Below the pieces are notes generated by a model. That model was not told the origin of the DNA. It saw only the letters and a program-made list of their open reading frames with translations, and ran no database searches. 64,000 nt of DNA from Leptolinea sp964446955 (GTDB lineage Bacteria > Chloroflexota > Anaerolineae > Anaerolineales > Anaerolineaceae). This document shows positions 42,488 to 52,097 of the stretch, one piece after another. Every line of letters begins with the position of its first letter. The stretch's first letter is position 1. The stretch spans positions 62,001 through 126,000 of the forward strand of contig CAYUQJ010000003.1 in the NCBI GenBank assembly GCA_964446955.1, in the 5' to 3' direction. Both the position numbers and the translations under genes were made by a program.

Positions 42488-44521
42488 ATGAAAAAACTCA
42501 TACCATTAACCATAAAGCAATGGATTCTTCCTGTAATGTTACTTGTCATAGTAATTGTTACATATGGTTATCAAGTTTTTGAGATGGGTTATTACCAAGA
42601 TGACTGGGAATTTATCTATTCTCATGGTTTTGAATCCAATAATATAAATTTGAGTTTTTTTCTACACAATCGCCCTGCAGTAGGCTGGTTCTATTTGTTT
42701 TTAATACCCATACTGGGGATTAAACCGTATATCTGGCATCTATTTATCATATTGATTCGATGGTTAAGTTTGACAGGCTTCTGGTGGTCATTCCGAATGA
42801 TATGGCCGCGCCGCATATTTGAAATCGCTTGGATTTTAGCTCTTATGGCTGTGTATCCAGCATTTAGCCAACATTCTGCTTCGATTACGTATATGCCTTA
42901 TTTCTTTTCATTGGCATTATTTGCTTTTTCTCTCGGTCTAAATGTATTATCGATAAAAAAAACGTCTTGGTGGCCTTACTTAACATTTACTTCGATCCTT
43001 CTATCAATATTCAGACTTGTACTATTTGAATCATTCCTCGAGTTAGAACTCTTACGTCCACTCTTTATTTGGATTGTATTACTTGAAAAACATAAGGCTG
43101 GAAAGAAAATATGGCATCAACTATGGAAACAGTGGTGTCCATATCTGGCAGTTTTCCTTGTTTATCTTTTTTATCTGTTATTCTGGCTTCCAAAATACTT
43201 ACCCGTAACACAAAATCTTACTCCCGTTTGGTCCCAATTACTGGTTGCTCTAGGACCAAATGAAATAGTGAAATTTGCCAATCGCGTTCTACAAGATATG
43301 ATCTTTATAAATATTGAGAGCTGGTTGGCCCCACTGGATCCGGGAAATATCAATCTACTGGCTAAAGCGAATTGGCTGTCATGGGGATTTGGTCTAATTC
43401 TTACATTGATTTTTGGGTGGTTGACATACCAATTATCAAAGAAAATCGAAAATTCAGAGAATAAAACTAATCATTTCGCCTTGTCATTGGTTTTGATCGG
43501 AATTATTGGGGTTTTTCTCGCTTCACTACCAATTTGGCTGGACAATTATCAGTCTATTCGTAACTCACAGGATGGACATTTTTTTATCGGATCCATGCTT
43601 GGGTCAACATTCTTTTTGATGGGTTGTTCCTATTGGTTCGCACGCACTCGAATAAAACTATCCATTTTGTTAGGGATTGTTTTGGGGTTTTCTCTGGCCA
43701 GTCAAATGCAGACTGTAAACAAGTATCGATTAAATTGGTCTTACCAACGAGATTATTATTGGCAGATGGCTTGGAGGGCTCCAGGGATTAAGAAGGGTAC
43801 TGCTGTTGTTGGTCTAAAATTGCCTATTGGTTATGCAAATAATGATCATATTGGTTACGCTCTTAACCAGATGTTCTATCCAAATCAAAACTCTTTTGAT
43901 TTGCCAATCTGGTTTTTCCAAGCGGATACTCTTCTAAAGAAAAAAGATCCTGAATTGAAAACGGTTTTCCCGATGGATTATTCCTTCCCCGGTAATTATT
44001 TCTCAGGATCAATGGACCAGATAATTATTACAGATTACTCTGAGGGGGGTTCATGCCTGCATGTTATCACATCAGAAGACCTATTGATTGATGACCTGTC
44101 AAGCAATCAACAGAAGCTTTACCGGCTATCTGATCAGCATTGGATCGATTTACATCCATCTCAAAATGTTGATCTTTCAGAAGAGATTTTTGGAACTGAA
44201 CCGCCTCATGGCTGGTGCTATTATTACCAAATGATAGAAAGATCCTTGCAGGAAAATGATTGGGAGACAGCTTCCAATTTGGCTGATATGGCTAATGAAG
44301 AAGGATTAGTCGCAAAAAGGGGCAGGGAATATACCCCGATTATTTTGGCTTATATTAGAACCAATCAGTTGGAAAAGGCAGTTCAGACAACAATTCAAGG
44401 GGAAATGATGGATAAAGATTTGGCAAAATACTTCTGTTCTCTTTGGGCTTCTGAAAATCAAAAATCTACTGGTTTATCTGATACCTATAGTGAAATTAAA
44501 ACTCTCCTAACCTGTGAATGA
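42488..44521 (+). CDS. Polytopic membrane protein with C-terminal helical-repeat domain (paralogue 1)
   Basis: About 677 residues. GT-C-like loop MGYYQDDWEFIYSHG (acidic pair DD) after the first helix, then about 11 helices. The C-terminal extracytoplasmic part has EEIFGTEPPHGWCYYYQM followed by a TPR-like helical end. The gene after it encodes the same architecture with the same motifs, so they are tandem paralogues. It is strongly AT-rich compared with the genes before it. ATG 42488 is preferred to TTG 42458; no clear ribosome-binding site exists for either. Function unknown; an oligosaccharide transfer role is plausible. Confidence 0.65.
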   Translation: MKKLIPLTIKQWILPVMLLVIVIVTYGYQVFEMGYYQDDWEFIYSHGFESNNINLSFFLHNRPAVGWFYLFLIPILGIKPYIWHLFIILIRWLSLTGFWWSFRMIWPRRIFEIAWILALMAVYPAFSQHSASITYMPYFFSLALFAFSLGLNVLSIKKTSWWPYLTFTSILLSIFRLVLFESFLELELLRPLFIWIVLLEKHKAGKKIWHQLWKQWCPYLAVFLVYLFYLLFWLPKYLPVTQNLTPVWSQLLVALGPNEIVKFANRVLQDMIFINIESWLAPLDPGNINLLAKANWLSWGFGLILTLIFGWLTYQLSKKIENSENKTNHFALSLVLIGIIGVFLASLPIWLDNYQSIRNSQDGHFFIGSMLGSTFFLMGCSYWFARTRIKLSILLGIVLGFSLASQMQTVNKYRLNWSYQRDYYWQMAWRAPGIKKGTAVVGLKLPIGYANNDHIGYALNQMFYPNQNSFDLPIWFFQADTLLKKKDPELKTVFPMDYSFPGNYFSGSMDQIIITDYSEGGSCLHVITSEDLLIDDLSSNQQKLYRLSDQHWIDLHPSQNVDLSEEIFGTEPPHGWCYYYQMIERSLQENDWETASNLADMANEEGLVAKRGREYTPIILAYIRTNQLEKAVQTTIQGEMMDKDLAKYFCSLWASENQKSTGLSDTYSEIKTLLTCE

Positions 44522-46613
44522 TCCAAGGCTTAATCGCGTAATGAAAAATCAACACTTTCCTGGAAAATTGCTAAATTGGTTTGGTAAACCAGGTGCTTTT
44601 GTACTACTACTAGGTTTGGTAATGATCAGTGCCTACGGTTTACATATTTGTTCATTAGGTTTTTATTGGGATGATTGGGAAGACATATTTCTTTACACTA
44701 TTGATTCCCCGATAGAGTATGTGACCTTTTTCATTTTTGATCGTCCAACCACAGCCTGGATGTATTTGTTTACTTTTCCTTTGCTTAAGACTGACCCCCT
44801 TTTGTGGCAGATATTTAATATTTTATTGCGCTATGGAGCGAATCTGGGCATTTGGTGGGTTTTCTGGCAGGCATGGCCCAAAAGGCGTTTTGAAATCAGT
44901 TGGCTAATTTTGCTAGTAGCAGTGTATCCTGGATTTTCACAGCAGGTTATTGCCGTAGCGTATAGTCGTCAATTTTTGGCATTATTGTTGTTTAGCATTT
45001 CCTTGATTTTGAGTGTTTTTTCTATACGGTATCCGAGATGGTACGGTTTCCTAACATTTCTGTCTGTTTTTCTCTCCTTTCTCCAAATGATGACAATGGA
45101 GTATTTTGTGGGTCTAGAAGTATTCAGACCAGTAATTTTTTGGCAACTCTTAAGAGAAAGATATAGAGACGATAAACACTACTTTCTGAGAGTTTTTCAG
45201 TGGTGGTTTCCTTACGTAATCCCATTAGTAGGGTTTTTGTATTGGCGATTATTTGTTTTAAAACCAGTGCCGAACGCTGCTGAGTCAAATACTCTAATCT
45301 CATTTTTCGAATCAGAAACTGGTCCCATCACCCAATTAATTCATCTTGCGCAAAACATAATCCAAGATACGGTTCATGAACTAGTATTCATTTGGACAAA
45401 AACAATTCGTTCAAATACTATGAGTTTTACTTCAACCCTGTTATGGGGCAGTCTATTTTTGGGTGGTATTGTAGCTGGAATTTGCGGTGCATCGGTTTTC
45501 AAATATCCAGATGAGGATAGTCGTGATACGCAATTTGGTTTGGCCTGGATTGGAATCGGACTTGTGGCTGTCTTAGCAGGCGGAATTCCGGTTTGGATAA
45601 CTGATCGCCAGATTATTGTAGGCTTATGGTCTGACCGTTTTGCACTGGGGCCAATGCTGTCAATCACAATGATCTCTGTTGCCATAATAACAGTTCTTGG
45701 TTATAAACGATTGCAAAAAACGATCATTTTTAGTCTCATGTTGGCAATTGCGATTGCATATCAGTACCGCACAATCGAAACCTATCGGATGAATTGGGAC
45801 ATTCAACGAAATTATTACTGGCAATTCTTCTGGCGGGTCCCTGCAATGCAACCTGGGACCGCCATTTTTGGAACAAAAATGCCTTTTGGATACAACTCTG
45901 AGTATTCAATAAGTTTTGCTTACAACTCCATCTATGCTCCAGACATAACGGTTGATAATATTCCATACTGGTTTTTTAGTTCAATGCGGGCTTATGGGAA
46001 TAATATTCCAGATTTTTTACCAGATCTACCTGTAAGCTATTCATTTCGTTCGATAAAATTTCTTGGTTCAACATCCAATGGAATCGTGACAAATTATAAA
46101 ACCGGGGATGCGTGTGTTGGAATTCTCAAACCATCTGACAGGTATTCTCCATTGCTTACCAGCGATGAAATCAAACTGGCGCAACTCTCAAATCTGGACA
46201 TGATCATGAGAGAGAGCAAAGATCCGCGAATATCACCAGAAGATATCTTTGGCCCGGAACCTGAACACGGATGGTGTTATTTCTACCAGAAAGCGGATCT
46301 GGCCCGCCAATTTGAAGAATGGGATGATGTGGTAGCTCTGGGTGATGAAGCCTTTGGAAAAGGGCTTTCTCCTGCGGTAGGTACGGAATATGAACCATTT
46401 ATAGAAGGTTATGCTAATGCCGGACAATGGGAAACGGCGTTTAGCCTGACAGAAAGAGCAGCGGAATTGACCAACAACATGGAAGGTTCACTGTGTTCTG
46501 TTTGGCGCAGATTGGAAACCATTGGGGTAGGTAATACATCTGCCAGCGAGGAATGGAAGAACAAGGTTTACTCGCAGTACCAATGTGAGCTATTCTTTAA
46601 TCAAAGTCCTTAA
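44514..46613 (+). CDS. Polytopic membrane protein with C-terminal helical-repeat domain (paralogue 2)
   Basis: 699 residues from GTG 44514, which lies inside the preceding gene's last codons; ATG 44541 is an alternative start. Loop LGFYWDDWEDIFLYT and C-terminal EDIFGPEPEHGWCYFYQKAD align with QDDWEFIYSHG and the GTEPPHGWCYYYQM of the previous protein, and the helix pattern is the same. The end again looks like a TPR-type helical repeat (AFSLTERAAEL). It converges with a minus-strand glycosyltransferase gene, with 24 bases of tail-to-tail overlap. Confidence 0.65.
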   Translation: MNDPRLNRVMKNQHFPGKLLNWFGKPGAFVLLLGLVMISAYGLHICSLGFYWDDWEDIFLYTIDSPIEYVTFFIFDRPTTAWMYLFTFPLLKTDPLLWQIFNILLRYGANLGIWWVFWQAWPKRRFEISWLILLVAVYPGFSQQVIAVAYSRQFLALLLFSISLILSVFSIRYPRWYGFLTFLSVFLSFLQMMTMEYFVGLEVFRPVIFWQLLRERYRDDKHYFLRVFQWWFPYVIPLVGFLYWRLFVLKPVPNAAESNTLISFFESETGPITQLIHLAQNIIQDTVHELVFIWTKTIRSNTMSFTSTLLWGSLFLGGIVAGICGASVFKYPDEDSRDTQFGLAWIGIGLVAVLAGGIPVWITDRQIIVGLWSDRFALGPMLSITMISVAIITVLGYKRLQKTIIFSLMLAIAIAYQYRTIETYRMNWDIQRNYYWQFFWRVPAMQPGTAIFGTKMPFGYNSEYSISFAYNSIYAPDITVDNIPYWFFSSMRAYGNNIPDFLPDLPVSYSFRSIKFLGSTSNGIVTNYKTGDACVGILKPSDRYSPLLTSDEIKLAQLSNLDMIMRESKDPRISPEDIFGPEPEHGWCYFYQKADLARQFEEWDDVVALGDEAFGKGLSPAVGTEYEPFIEGYANAGQWETAFSLTERAAELTNNMEGSLCSVWRRLETIGVGNTSASEEWKNKVYSQYQCELFFNQSP

Positions 46614-47834
46614 CAGTTCATCCATCTGTTTTGCGGTGTGAGATATGTTGTATTGTTTGGCTTCTTGCTTGAACGTTGGAGGAAGTAAATCTGTTCCTGA
46701 TTTTTTGTTATCGATCATTCGAGCGAGGTTAACAGATATTCCTTCGATATCATTGGGATCGACAACCGGGCAGTCCAGCTTACGGATCAAGTCGGCCGAG
46801 CTGCCGATCAGTGGTGTTATACCCAGAATCGGTTTTTCAAACGCCAGGTAGTCTACCAATTTGCTGGGGAGGAAAACGCTGGGTGTTACCGATGGCGCAT
46901 CGATCACCAGTAATACATCAGCCTGAAAGGCCAATTCCTGGGAACGGGCGAAAGTGACCGGTCCTTCAAATACGGTCAGATTATCCAATCCCAAATCATG
47001 GGCCGGTTGTTTGAACCGTTCCATATTATGTCCGGCAAACCGCAACCTGAAACTGTTTTCGTACCCGGGTTTCTGATTCAATTTGTTTGCTGCGCGAAGC
47101 AGGTTTTCCGGTGTACGAAGACCATAGAAATTACCGGTATATAAAAACTCAACTATGCCCTTGTACGTTTCCCCGGAACGATCAACACCCATATCAAGGG
47201 GTTCATATCCATGAGGAATAGCCCGGACCTTTGTCCGCCAATCCGCCGGGTATTTTTTCATTACAAAGTCAGCAGTCTGTGATGATACAAAAACTACTGC
47301 ATCAGCCGAATTGATGACATTCTGTTCCATCTCATATTGTTTTTTTATTACCCGAGATGATGCTTTAACGAATGGATTATCTGCCCATGGATCGCTGAAA
47401 TGTGCCACCCAGGGAAGACGGCTTTGTCGTTTGAATTTCAAACCAGCAAGATGATCTGTCCAGGGCTGAGCGAAACTCATGAACGCATCATACCTGTTCT
47501 TTTCAGCCAGTAACTGGCATTGTCGAAAAGCGGCTTTTTCCCACACCCATTTGGTATCTGGCAGCAATCCGAGAGAGGGGAAAAGGCGGATGAGACCCCG
47601 TACCATTATCCAATCCTCCATGGAGGGAACCGGATGTTTCTTTACCATTCCACCAGCCGGTCGCTCAAGGCTCTCATCCAATAATGTGTCAGATCGAAGT
47701 GAAGCGGGATCCACGCATACGACATCGGACTCCCATCCCAGATCAGCCAGTGCCGCAAGCAGCCGTGATACCTGTATTGACCGCGGCATCACGATGGGTG
47801 GCATGCACCAGGAAAGTGCCAGCAGTCGCGTCAT
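46590..47834 (-). CDS. Glycosyltransferase family 4
   Basis: 414 residues. The N-terminal GT-B domain starts MTRLLALSWCMPPIVMPRSI. The acceptor region is SFAQPWTDHLAGLKFK and LPWVAHFSDPWADNPF. C-terminal motifs are VEFLYTGNFYGLRTPENLLR and PSKLVDYLAFEKPILGITP. This arrangement matches GT4 enzymes of surface-glycan loci. Sugar and acceptor unknown. The start ATG 47834 overlaps the stop of the deacetylase upstream (ATGA). Confidence 0.87.
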   Translation of the reverse strand: MTRLLALSWCMPPIVMPRSIQVSRLLAALADLGWESDVVCVDPASLRSDTLLDESLERPAGGMVKKHPVPSMEDWIMVRGLIRLFPSLGLLPDTKWVWEKAAFRQCQLLAEKNRYDAFMSFAQPWTDHLAGLKFKRQSRLPWVAHFSDPWADNPFVKASSRVIKKQYEMEQNVINSADAVVFVSSQTADFVMKKYPADWRTKVRAIPHGYEPLDMGVDRSGETYKGIVEFLYTGNFYGLRTPENLLRAANKLNQKPGYENSFRLRFAGHNMERFKQPAHDLGLDNLTVFEGPVTFARSQELAFQADVLLVIDAPSVTPSVFLPSKLVDYLAFEKPILGITPLIGSSADLIRKLDCPVVDPNDIEGISVNLARMIDNKKSGTDLLPPTFKQEAKQYNISHTAKQMDELLRTLIKE

Positions 47835-48718
47835 TTTTCCCCATTTCCAGACGTAAGCTCCATAGCTTGCGTATAGGTTAGAGATTGAATACCTTGTTCA
47901 CGCAGAAAACCCAGCGTATCCAGAAAACCCGGATCATCCACAACATGAGAAGGATCTACGTAAAAATTTATCAGTCCGTTAATCTTCCAATTGACCAGGC
48001 TTTCAGCAGTCTCGCGGAAAGCCTGTGAAAACCGGGGACTAACCTTTCGGACTGCCAGGTTTTCCAGATAGGTAAATGAATCTAATACCGAGAAAGGTGC
48101 GTTCGCGCTGCCAATGACGGAAAATTCCGGCCAGCCATTCACTCGCCAAACCGGACCATGTTTGATCGCGTCATAGGGAGTAGATTGGGAAGAATAAACC
48201 TCACCCAGCTCCCGTAAAACCGGTTGAATGACATCTGTTTTTGTTTTCTGTGAAACCATCCCGAAGTGGGGTGCCCGGAAACCGACTGGCGGTTTTCCCA
48301 GAACGCGGACAACTGTTTCATGCCCTTTTCTCACATCGGAAACTACGTCGACTGAGGCCATTTGTTCATAGAACGTGGTTGAGCGGTATACCCCATCCAT
48401 CAATTGAGTGTGGGGGAGGTATCCGTGGTTCAGGAATTCAGCGCCTGCATCCTGGATCTTTTTGTAGATGTCCGGATTTGTTTCCAGCATGGTTCCCGGT
48501 ACGGCGTATGACCGCTGGATGCCATTATTTACCAGCCAATCATCAATTCTGGCAGAAGCATCCGCGTCAGCCGGGGTGTCACAGTCGAATGAGAGAAGGA
48601 GGTACAGCTTATTAAAACCCTGGGTGCGGGCCAGGTTGCTGTACCGGGTCCAAAAGAACCGGGGAATGATTCTGCCCAGGCGGTCGATGATCTTAATAGT
48701 TAGTGGGATGTTGTTCAT
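47831..48718 (-). CDS. Polysaccharide deacetylase (NodB homology) family protein
   Basis: 295 residues. Catalytic/metal motif LLSFDCDTPADAD has Asp45 and Asp47. The second metal motif reads LNHGYLPHTQ, with His98 and His103, one residue longer than the usual H-x3-H. GKPPVGFRAPHFG is the third motif. It probably removes N-acetyl or similar groups from the polysaccharide or a lipid-linked precursor. No signal peptide is clear, so it may act in the cytoplasm. It overlaps both neighbours by ATGA. Confidence 0.88.
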   Translation of the reverse strand: MNNIPLTIKIIDRLGRIIPRFFWTRYSNLARTQGFNKLYLLLSFDCDTPADADASARIDDWLVNNGIQRSYAVPGTMLETNPDIYKKIQDAGAEFLNHGYLPHTQLMDGVYRSTTFYEQMASVDVVSDVRKGHETVVRVLGKPPVGFRAPHFGMVSQKTKTDVIQPVLRELGEVYSSQSTPYDAIKHGPVWRVNGWPEFSVIGSANAPFSVLDSFTYLENLAVRKVSPRFSQAFRETAESLVNWKINGLINFYVDPSHVVDDPGFLDTLGFLREQGIQSLTYTQAMELTSGNGEK

Positions 48719-49560
48719 TCCGGTTTTCTTGCAACAAAATACACAACAGGTTTAAATGGATTATTGTATGAGATCCAGTAATAGAACTTCAGAAACGGAA
48801 TAAAATGCATTTTTCTAATCTTCTCCACCCTTTCGCGGAGCGGAACGGAATGAATTTTTTCCAGATTGTCCAGTTTATAATTTTCCGGAACGATCGTTAC
48901 GAATCCTGTGGAATGTAAAGCAGATTCTATTCCCCATGCAGTCACATAATGTATGTCGTTATCAAAAAAAGTCGGATTCAGGCCGCGTTTAATCAGATAA
49001 TCATGCGCCATCTTTCTCGGGAACAGGGGATACCAGGGCACATGGTAATGAGCTTCCTGGCGGAATGCCAGATAATTGGGAGCAATCCCGATGAATGTCC
49101 CACCCGGTTTTAGAAGCCTGAATGCTTCCCTGATCAATTCGCGGAAATCCGGTACATGTTCCAGAAGGTTCCATGCGGTGACCACATCGTATTTCCCTGC
49201 TGGAAGGCCGGTTTTTTGACCGTCACCCAGATGAAAGACAGTTTTCCCTTCATCCTGGGGTCGTTCCATGGGGAGGCGCTTGCGCGCGAAGTTTATGTCG
49301 TATTCTGCAATATCGACTCCTTCCGCGTGTATGCCAGCGTTGCGGCTAACAATGACGAAAGAGCCGTACCCGCAGCCGATATCCAGCAGGTTCTGACCGG
49401 AGGAAATGCCTGTTACATCTTGCACCTGGCGTAATTGCGTTTCCGCCAGGTCAAACTCGACATAATCTCTAAAGTGGCGCTCCATGTGTTCCGGGGTAAA
49501 GATCCCGGTATATTTTTCACTGATGTGGTGTTTTATATCTGAAATCATTGCTTCATTCAT
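48715..49560 (-). CDS. Class I SAM-dependent methyltransferase
   Basis: About 281 residues. Motif I LLDIGCGYGSFVIVSRNAG, acidic motif GVDIAEYDI, post-motif KYDVVTAWNLLEHVPDF and LLKPGGTFIGIAPNYL are all present. It resembles glycan and lipid methyltransferases. The start is uncertain: ATG 49560 has AAGGA about 13 bases away across an A run, and TTG 49572 is in frame. It is upstream of the deacetylase gene with an ATGA overlap. Confidence 0.88.
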   Translation of the reverse strand: MNEAMISDIKHHISEKYTGIFTPEHMERHFRDYVEFDLAETQLRQVQDVTGISSGQNLLDIGCGYGSFVIVSRNAGIHAEGVDIAEYDINFARKRLPMERPQDEGKTVFHLGDGQKTGLPAGKYDVVTAWNLLEHVPDFRELIREAFRLLKPGGTFIGIAPNYLAFRQEAHYHVPWYPLFPRKMAHDYLIKRGLNPTFFDNDIHYVTAWGIESALHSTGFVTIVPENYKLDNLEKIHSVPLRERVEKIRKMHFIPFLKFYYWISYNNPFKPVVYFVARKPE

Positions 49561-49595
49561 TTTTTTTTGCAATCCTTACATGCGGATAATGCATC

Positions 49596-51074
49596 TTAGT
49601 TAAAGATAGGTTTTAGCAATCGGGATAGTTTAAATCCATTGAGCGCAAATAAAACCAGGAAATAAACAAGTGCTGACAACAACATCATGAATAATAACGT
49701 ATCCATAGCGAAAACCAGTTTTTCGCGGAGGATTAGGAGAAAAACGCCCATGAGAATTCCTGAAATTGCATAACGGAAGAGATTTTTGTAATCATAAATC
49801 TCTCTCTCTTTTAACCCGGTTGATGGAATTAATCGGATCAAAAGAAGATCCATTAAGGTATATGTGAAAGTTGTATTAAGTGCGGCGGCAAATATCCCGA
49901 GATAGGGAATTAAAAAAATGTTCAAAACGGAATTTGTGACTGCGCAAACGGTTGTTATTGTAAAAATTGTCTTTGGTGACTGATAGATATATGCAAGATA
50001 CAAAATCGGGGCACAGAATTGTGAAACAAACACTCCAAGAATAATAAAAAGGAGAATGTGCATGGGAAGTTCAAAAAGACTTTCACCGAAATACCCCAGT
50101 GTCGGAGCTCCCAATATTAACAGTCCAAAAAATACCGGTATTCCAATTGCTGTGAATGTGTTGGAATATTTCCGGCTCACCCTGGCTAAGCCATCAGGAT
50201 CGTTGGCATTTTTGAATGTGGCCATAAGCGGATAAAGCATTGACCAGAACGGTGCTCCAACAGCAAGGATAACATTAGCCAATTGATAAGAAGCTCCGTA
50301 AATGCCTACAGATACAGAATCTGTCAGTGCGCCCAGAATTGCCCGATCGCCTGTACTGATAAAAGAAATGCTTAAGCTTGACGCGACAATTGGCAATCCC
50401 CAACGGGCGATTTTCAACTGTTCTTTTGATGAGTTGAGCCCCCCTAAGAATCCAACTTCACCAACGAAAAGGAGAAAGATGGCCATACCCAGGCTGGAGA
50501 TAGCCCGGAGAATGACAGTGAGTTGGATGATTTGTAGTAGATCGCCACTATTCACCAGGATATAAGATACTGCAACCACATATACTACTGCCTGTGCTAT
50601 TTGAGATACGGAATAGGCAACCATCCGCAACCTTGCGCGCAGAAAATCCCGGACAACTTGCTCAATGGCGGAAAAAAACACTAAACCGAATCCCCATTGA
50701 ATAACAGGATTTGCCCATGTGACCCTGAAGAATATCTGATTGATTTGATTCGGCAGAATTAGAAAGATTGATCCCAGGATGGTTGATGAAAAGGCAACAA
50801 GTAATACAGAAGACCAGAACCTTTTGCTTAGAATCCGGATTTCAAAATTCCCGGAGTATTCGCGAATGACAAAGAAGCCGAGTCCAACCCCTGCAATAGT
50901 CAACAGATAGGATGAAAGGGTCTGTATCTGTGTGTTTACGCCATATGCCTCAGCGGATAAATACTTAATCATCAACGGGAAAACAATGAAAGAACTGAGA
51001 CGGTTGATGAATTCTGATGCAAACCGGCTTATTAAGCTCAGGCTATGTTTGGGATTGGGGATGCGAAGGTTCAT
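49596..51074 (-). CDS. Wzx-like polysaccharide flippase
   Basis: 492 residues with about 14 hydrophobic helices, the usual topology of the PST/MOP export family. The N-terminus NPKHSLSLISRFASEFINRL and the first-helix FIVFPLMIKYLSAEAYGV are typical of O-antigen flippases. It would move undecaprenyl-linked repeat units across the membrane. No Wzy polymerase is obvious, but one of the unassigned polytopic proteins could fill that role. It is three bases downstream of the propeller-protein gene. Confidence 0.88.
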   Translation of the reverse strand: MNLRIPNPKHSLSLISRFASEFINRLSSFIVFPLMIKYLSAEAYGVNTQIQTLSSYLLTIAGVGLGFFVIREYSGNFEIRILSKRFWSSVLLVAFSSTILGSIFLILPNQINQIFFRVTWANPVIQWGFGLVFFSAIEQVVRDFLRARLRMVAYSVSQIAQAVVYVVAVSYILVNSGDLLQIIQLTVILRAISSLGMAIFLLFVGEVGFLGGLNSSKEQLKIARWGLPIVASSLSISFISTGDRAILGALTDSVSVGIYGASYQLANVILAVGAPFWSMLYPLMATFKNANDPDGLARVSRKYSNTFTAIGIPVFFGLLILGAPTLGYFGESLFELPMHILLFIILGVFVSQFCAPILYLAYIYQSPKTIFTITTVCAVTNSVLNIFLIPYLGIFAAALNTTFTYTLMDLLLIRLIPSTGLKEREIYDYKNLFRYAISGILMGVFLLILREKLVFAMDTLLFMMLLSALVYFLVLFALNGFKLSRLLKPIFN

Positions 51075-51077
51075 GGT

Positions 51078-52097
51078 TCAATCGTAAATGACAGTGATCC
51101 CTTTTTCTTTGTATAGTTTTTCATAGTATTGGTAGGCAAAACGGTCGAGGATCGTTCCACCGCAACCGGTATAAAACATCCGGTAAATGCCATCTGTTGA
51201 TCTGAATACAAAAGGATGGGCTATTTCATGTCTTTGCTTGAGATTCCAGGGATCAGGACTCAAAACTCCACCTTCGATTTTCCATTCAAGCGAATCAGAT
51301 GAAATGGCCTTGAAAATTTTATCCCTGATGGGAAGGTTATTGGAACCGCGGAAGTACATCGCCCATGAATTTTCGATTTTTATAACTGACGGGTTGTTTA
51401 CGACCATCCGGCAACCGGGAGCGCCATAATCAACGCGAACTCCTTTATCAACCACCCATTCAAATCCATTATGTGACACAGCACTGCAAATATTCTGATT
51501 GTAGATAGAACCCCGATAAACGGAAAAAAACATGCGCATTGAACCATCGGGCAGATCTATGATGGATGTATCTGAGATACCCTGTACCGGTTCTGATTTT
51601 CCCGAAGGAAGCATGTCGGGAGATATTCTCCACCCGGATTCAATCGCCCAGTTCAAGCGATCAATTGAAACTGCTGAGTGGATACGGGTTATCCCATCTT
51701 GCCCTTTGGCGGAAAAATACAACCTCCATGTTTGCTGAAAATCTTTTAAAAATGGCGCCCTGATCTGTTCGAGATTGATTCCCGATCCTTCACTGCTTAG
51801 AACAATGGAGGCGGGACTTTTCCAATTCATTCCATCAATAGACACACGACGAACGATGCGGGATGCCCATTTTGGAGGTGTCAGGTATGCAGAATGGTGG
51901 AACATCTCAAACTTTCCATCCAAGTCATCCGGCTGATGGACGTAACAGTAAAAAGATGCATCTGCCGGATTATCGCGGTTCTTTTCAAGTCTGACGCCCC
52001 TATCGCGTAACCATGTTACACCATCAGAGGAGTGAGCGCTGAATGTTCGATCTTCCGGGGTATATAGCGCACGGAGCCAATTTCTCAGAGACCTCAT
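51078..52097 (-). CDS. Five-bladed beta-propeller protein, glycosidase (GH32/43/68)-like
   Basis: 339 residues made of repeats of the form S-x-DG/D-x-x-x-W followed by Y/F-x-M-F: SSDGVTWLRDRGVR, VSIDGMNWKSPA, VSIDRLNWAIESG, VSHNGFEWVVDKG, ISSDSLEWKIEGG and FRMFYTGCGG-like blades. This matches the glycosidase-propeller superfamily. Catalytic acids could not be assigned. It may trim or sense the glycan, or be a cytoplasmic accessory, since no signal peptide is seen. ATG 52097 is chosen because it overlaps the preceding stop (ATGA) and has GGAG upstream. Confidence 0.75.
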   Translation of the reverse strand: MRSLRNWLRALYTPEDRTFSAHSSDGVTWLRDRGVRLEKNRDNPADASFYCYVHQPDDLDGKFEMFHHSAYLTPPKWASRIVRRVSIDGMNWKSPASIVLSSEGSGINLEQIRAPFLKDFQQTWRLYFSAKGQDGITRIHSAVSIDRLNWAIESGWRISPDMLPSGKSEPVQGISDTSIIDLPDGSMRMFFSVYRGSIYNQNICSAVSHNGFEWVVDKGVRVDYGAPGCRMVVNNPSVIKIENSWAMYFRGSNNLPIRDKIFKAISSDSLEWKIEGGVLSPDPWNLKQRHEIAHPFVFRSTDGIYRMFYTGCGGTILDRFAYQYYEKLYKEKGITVIYD

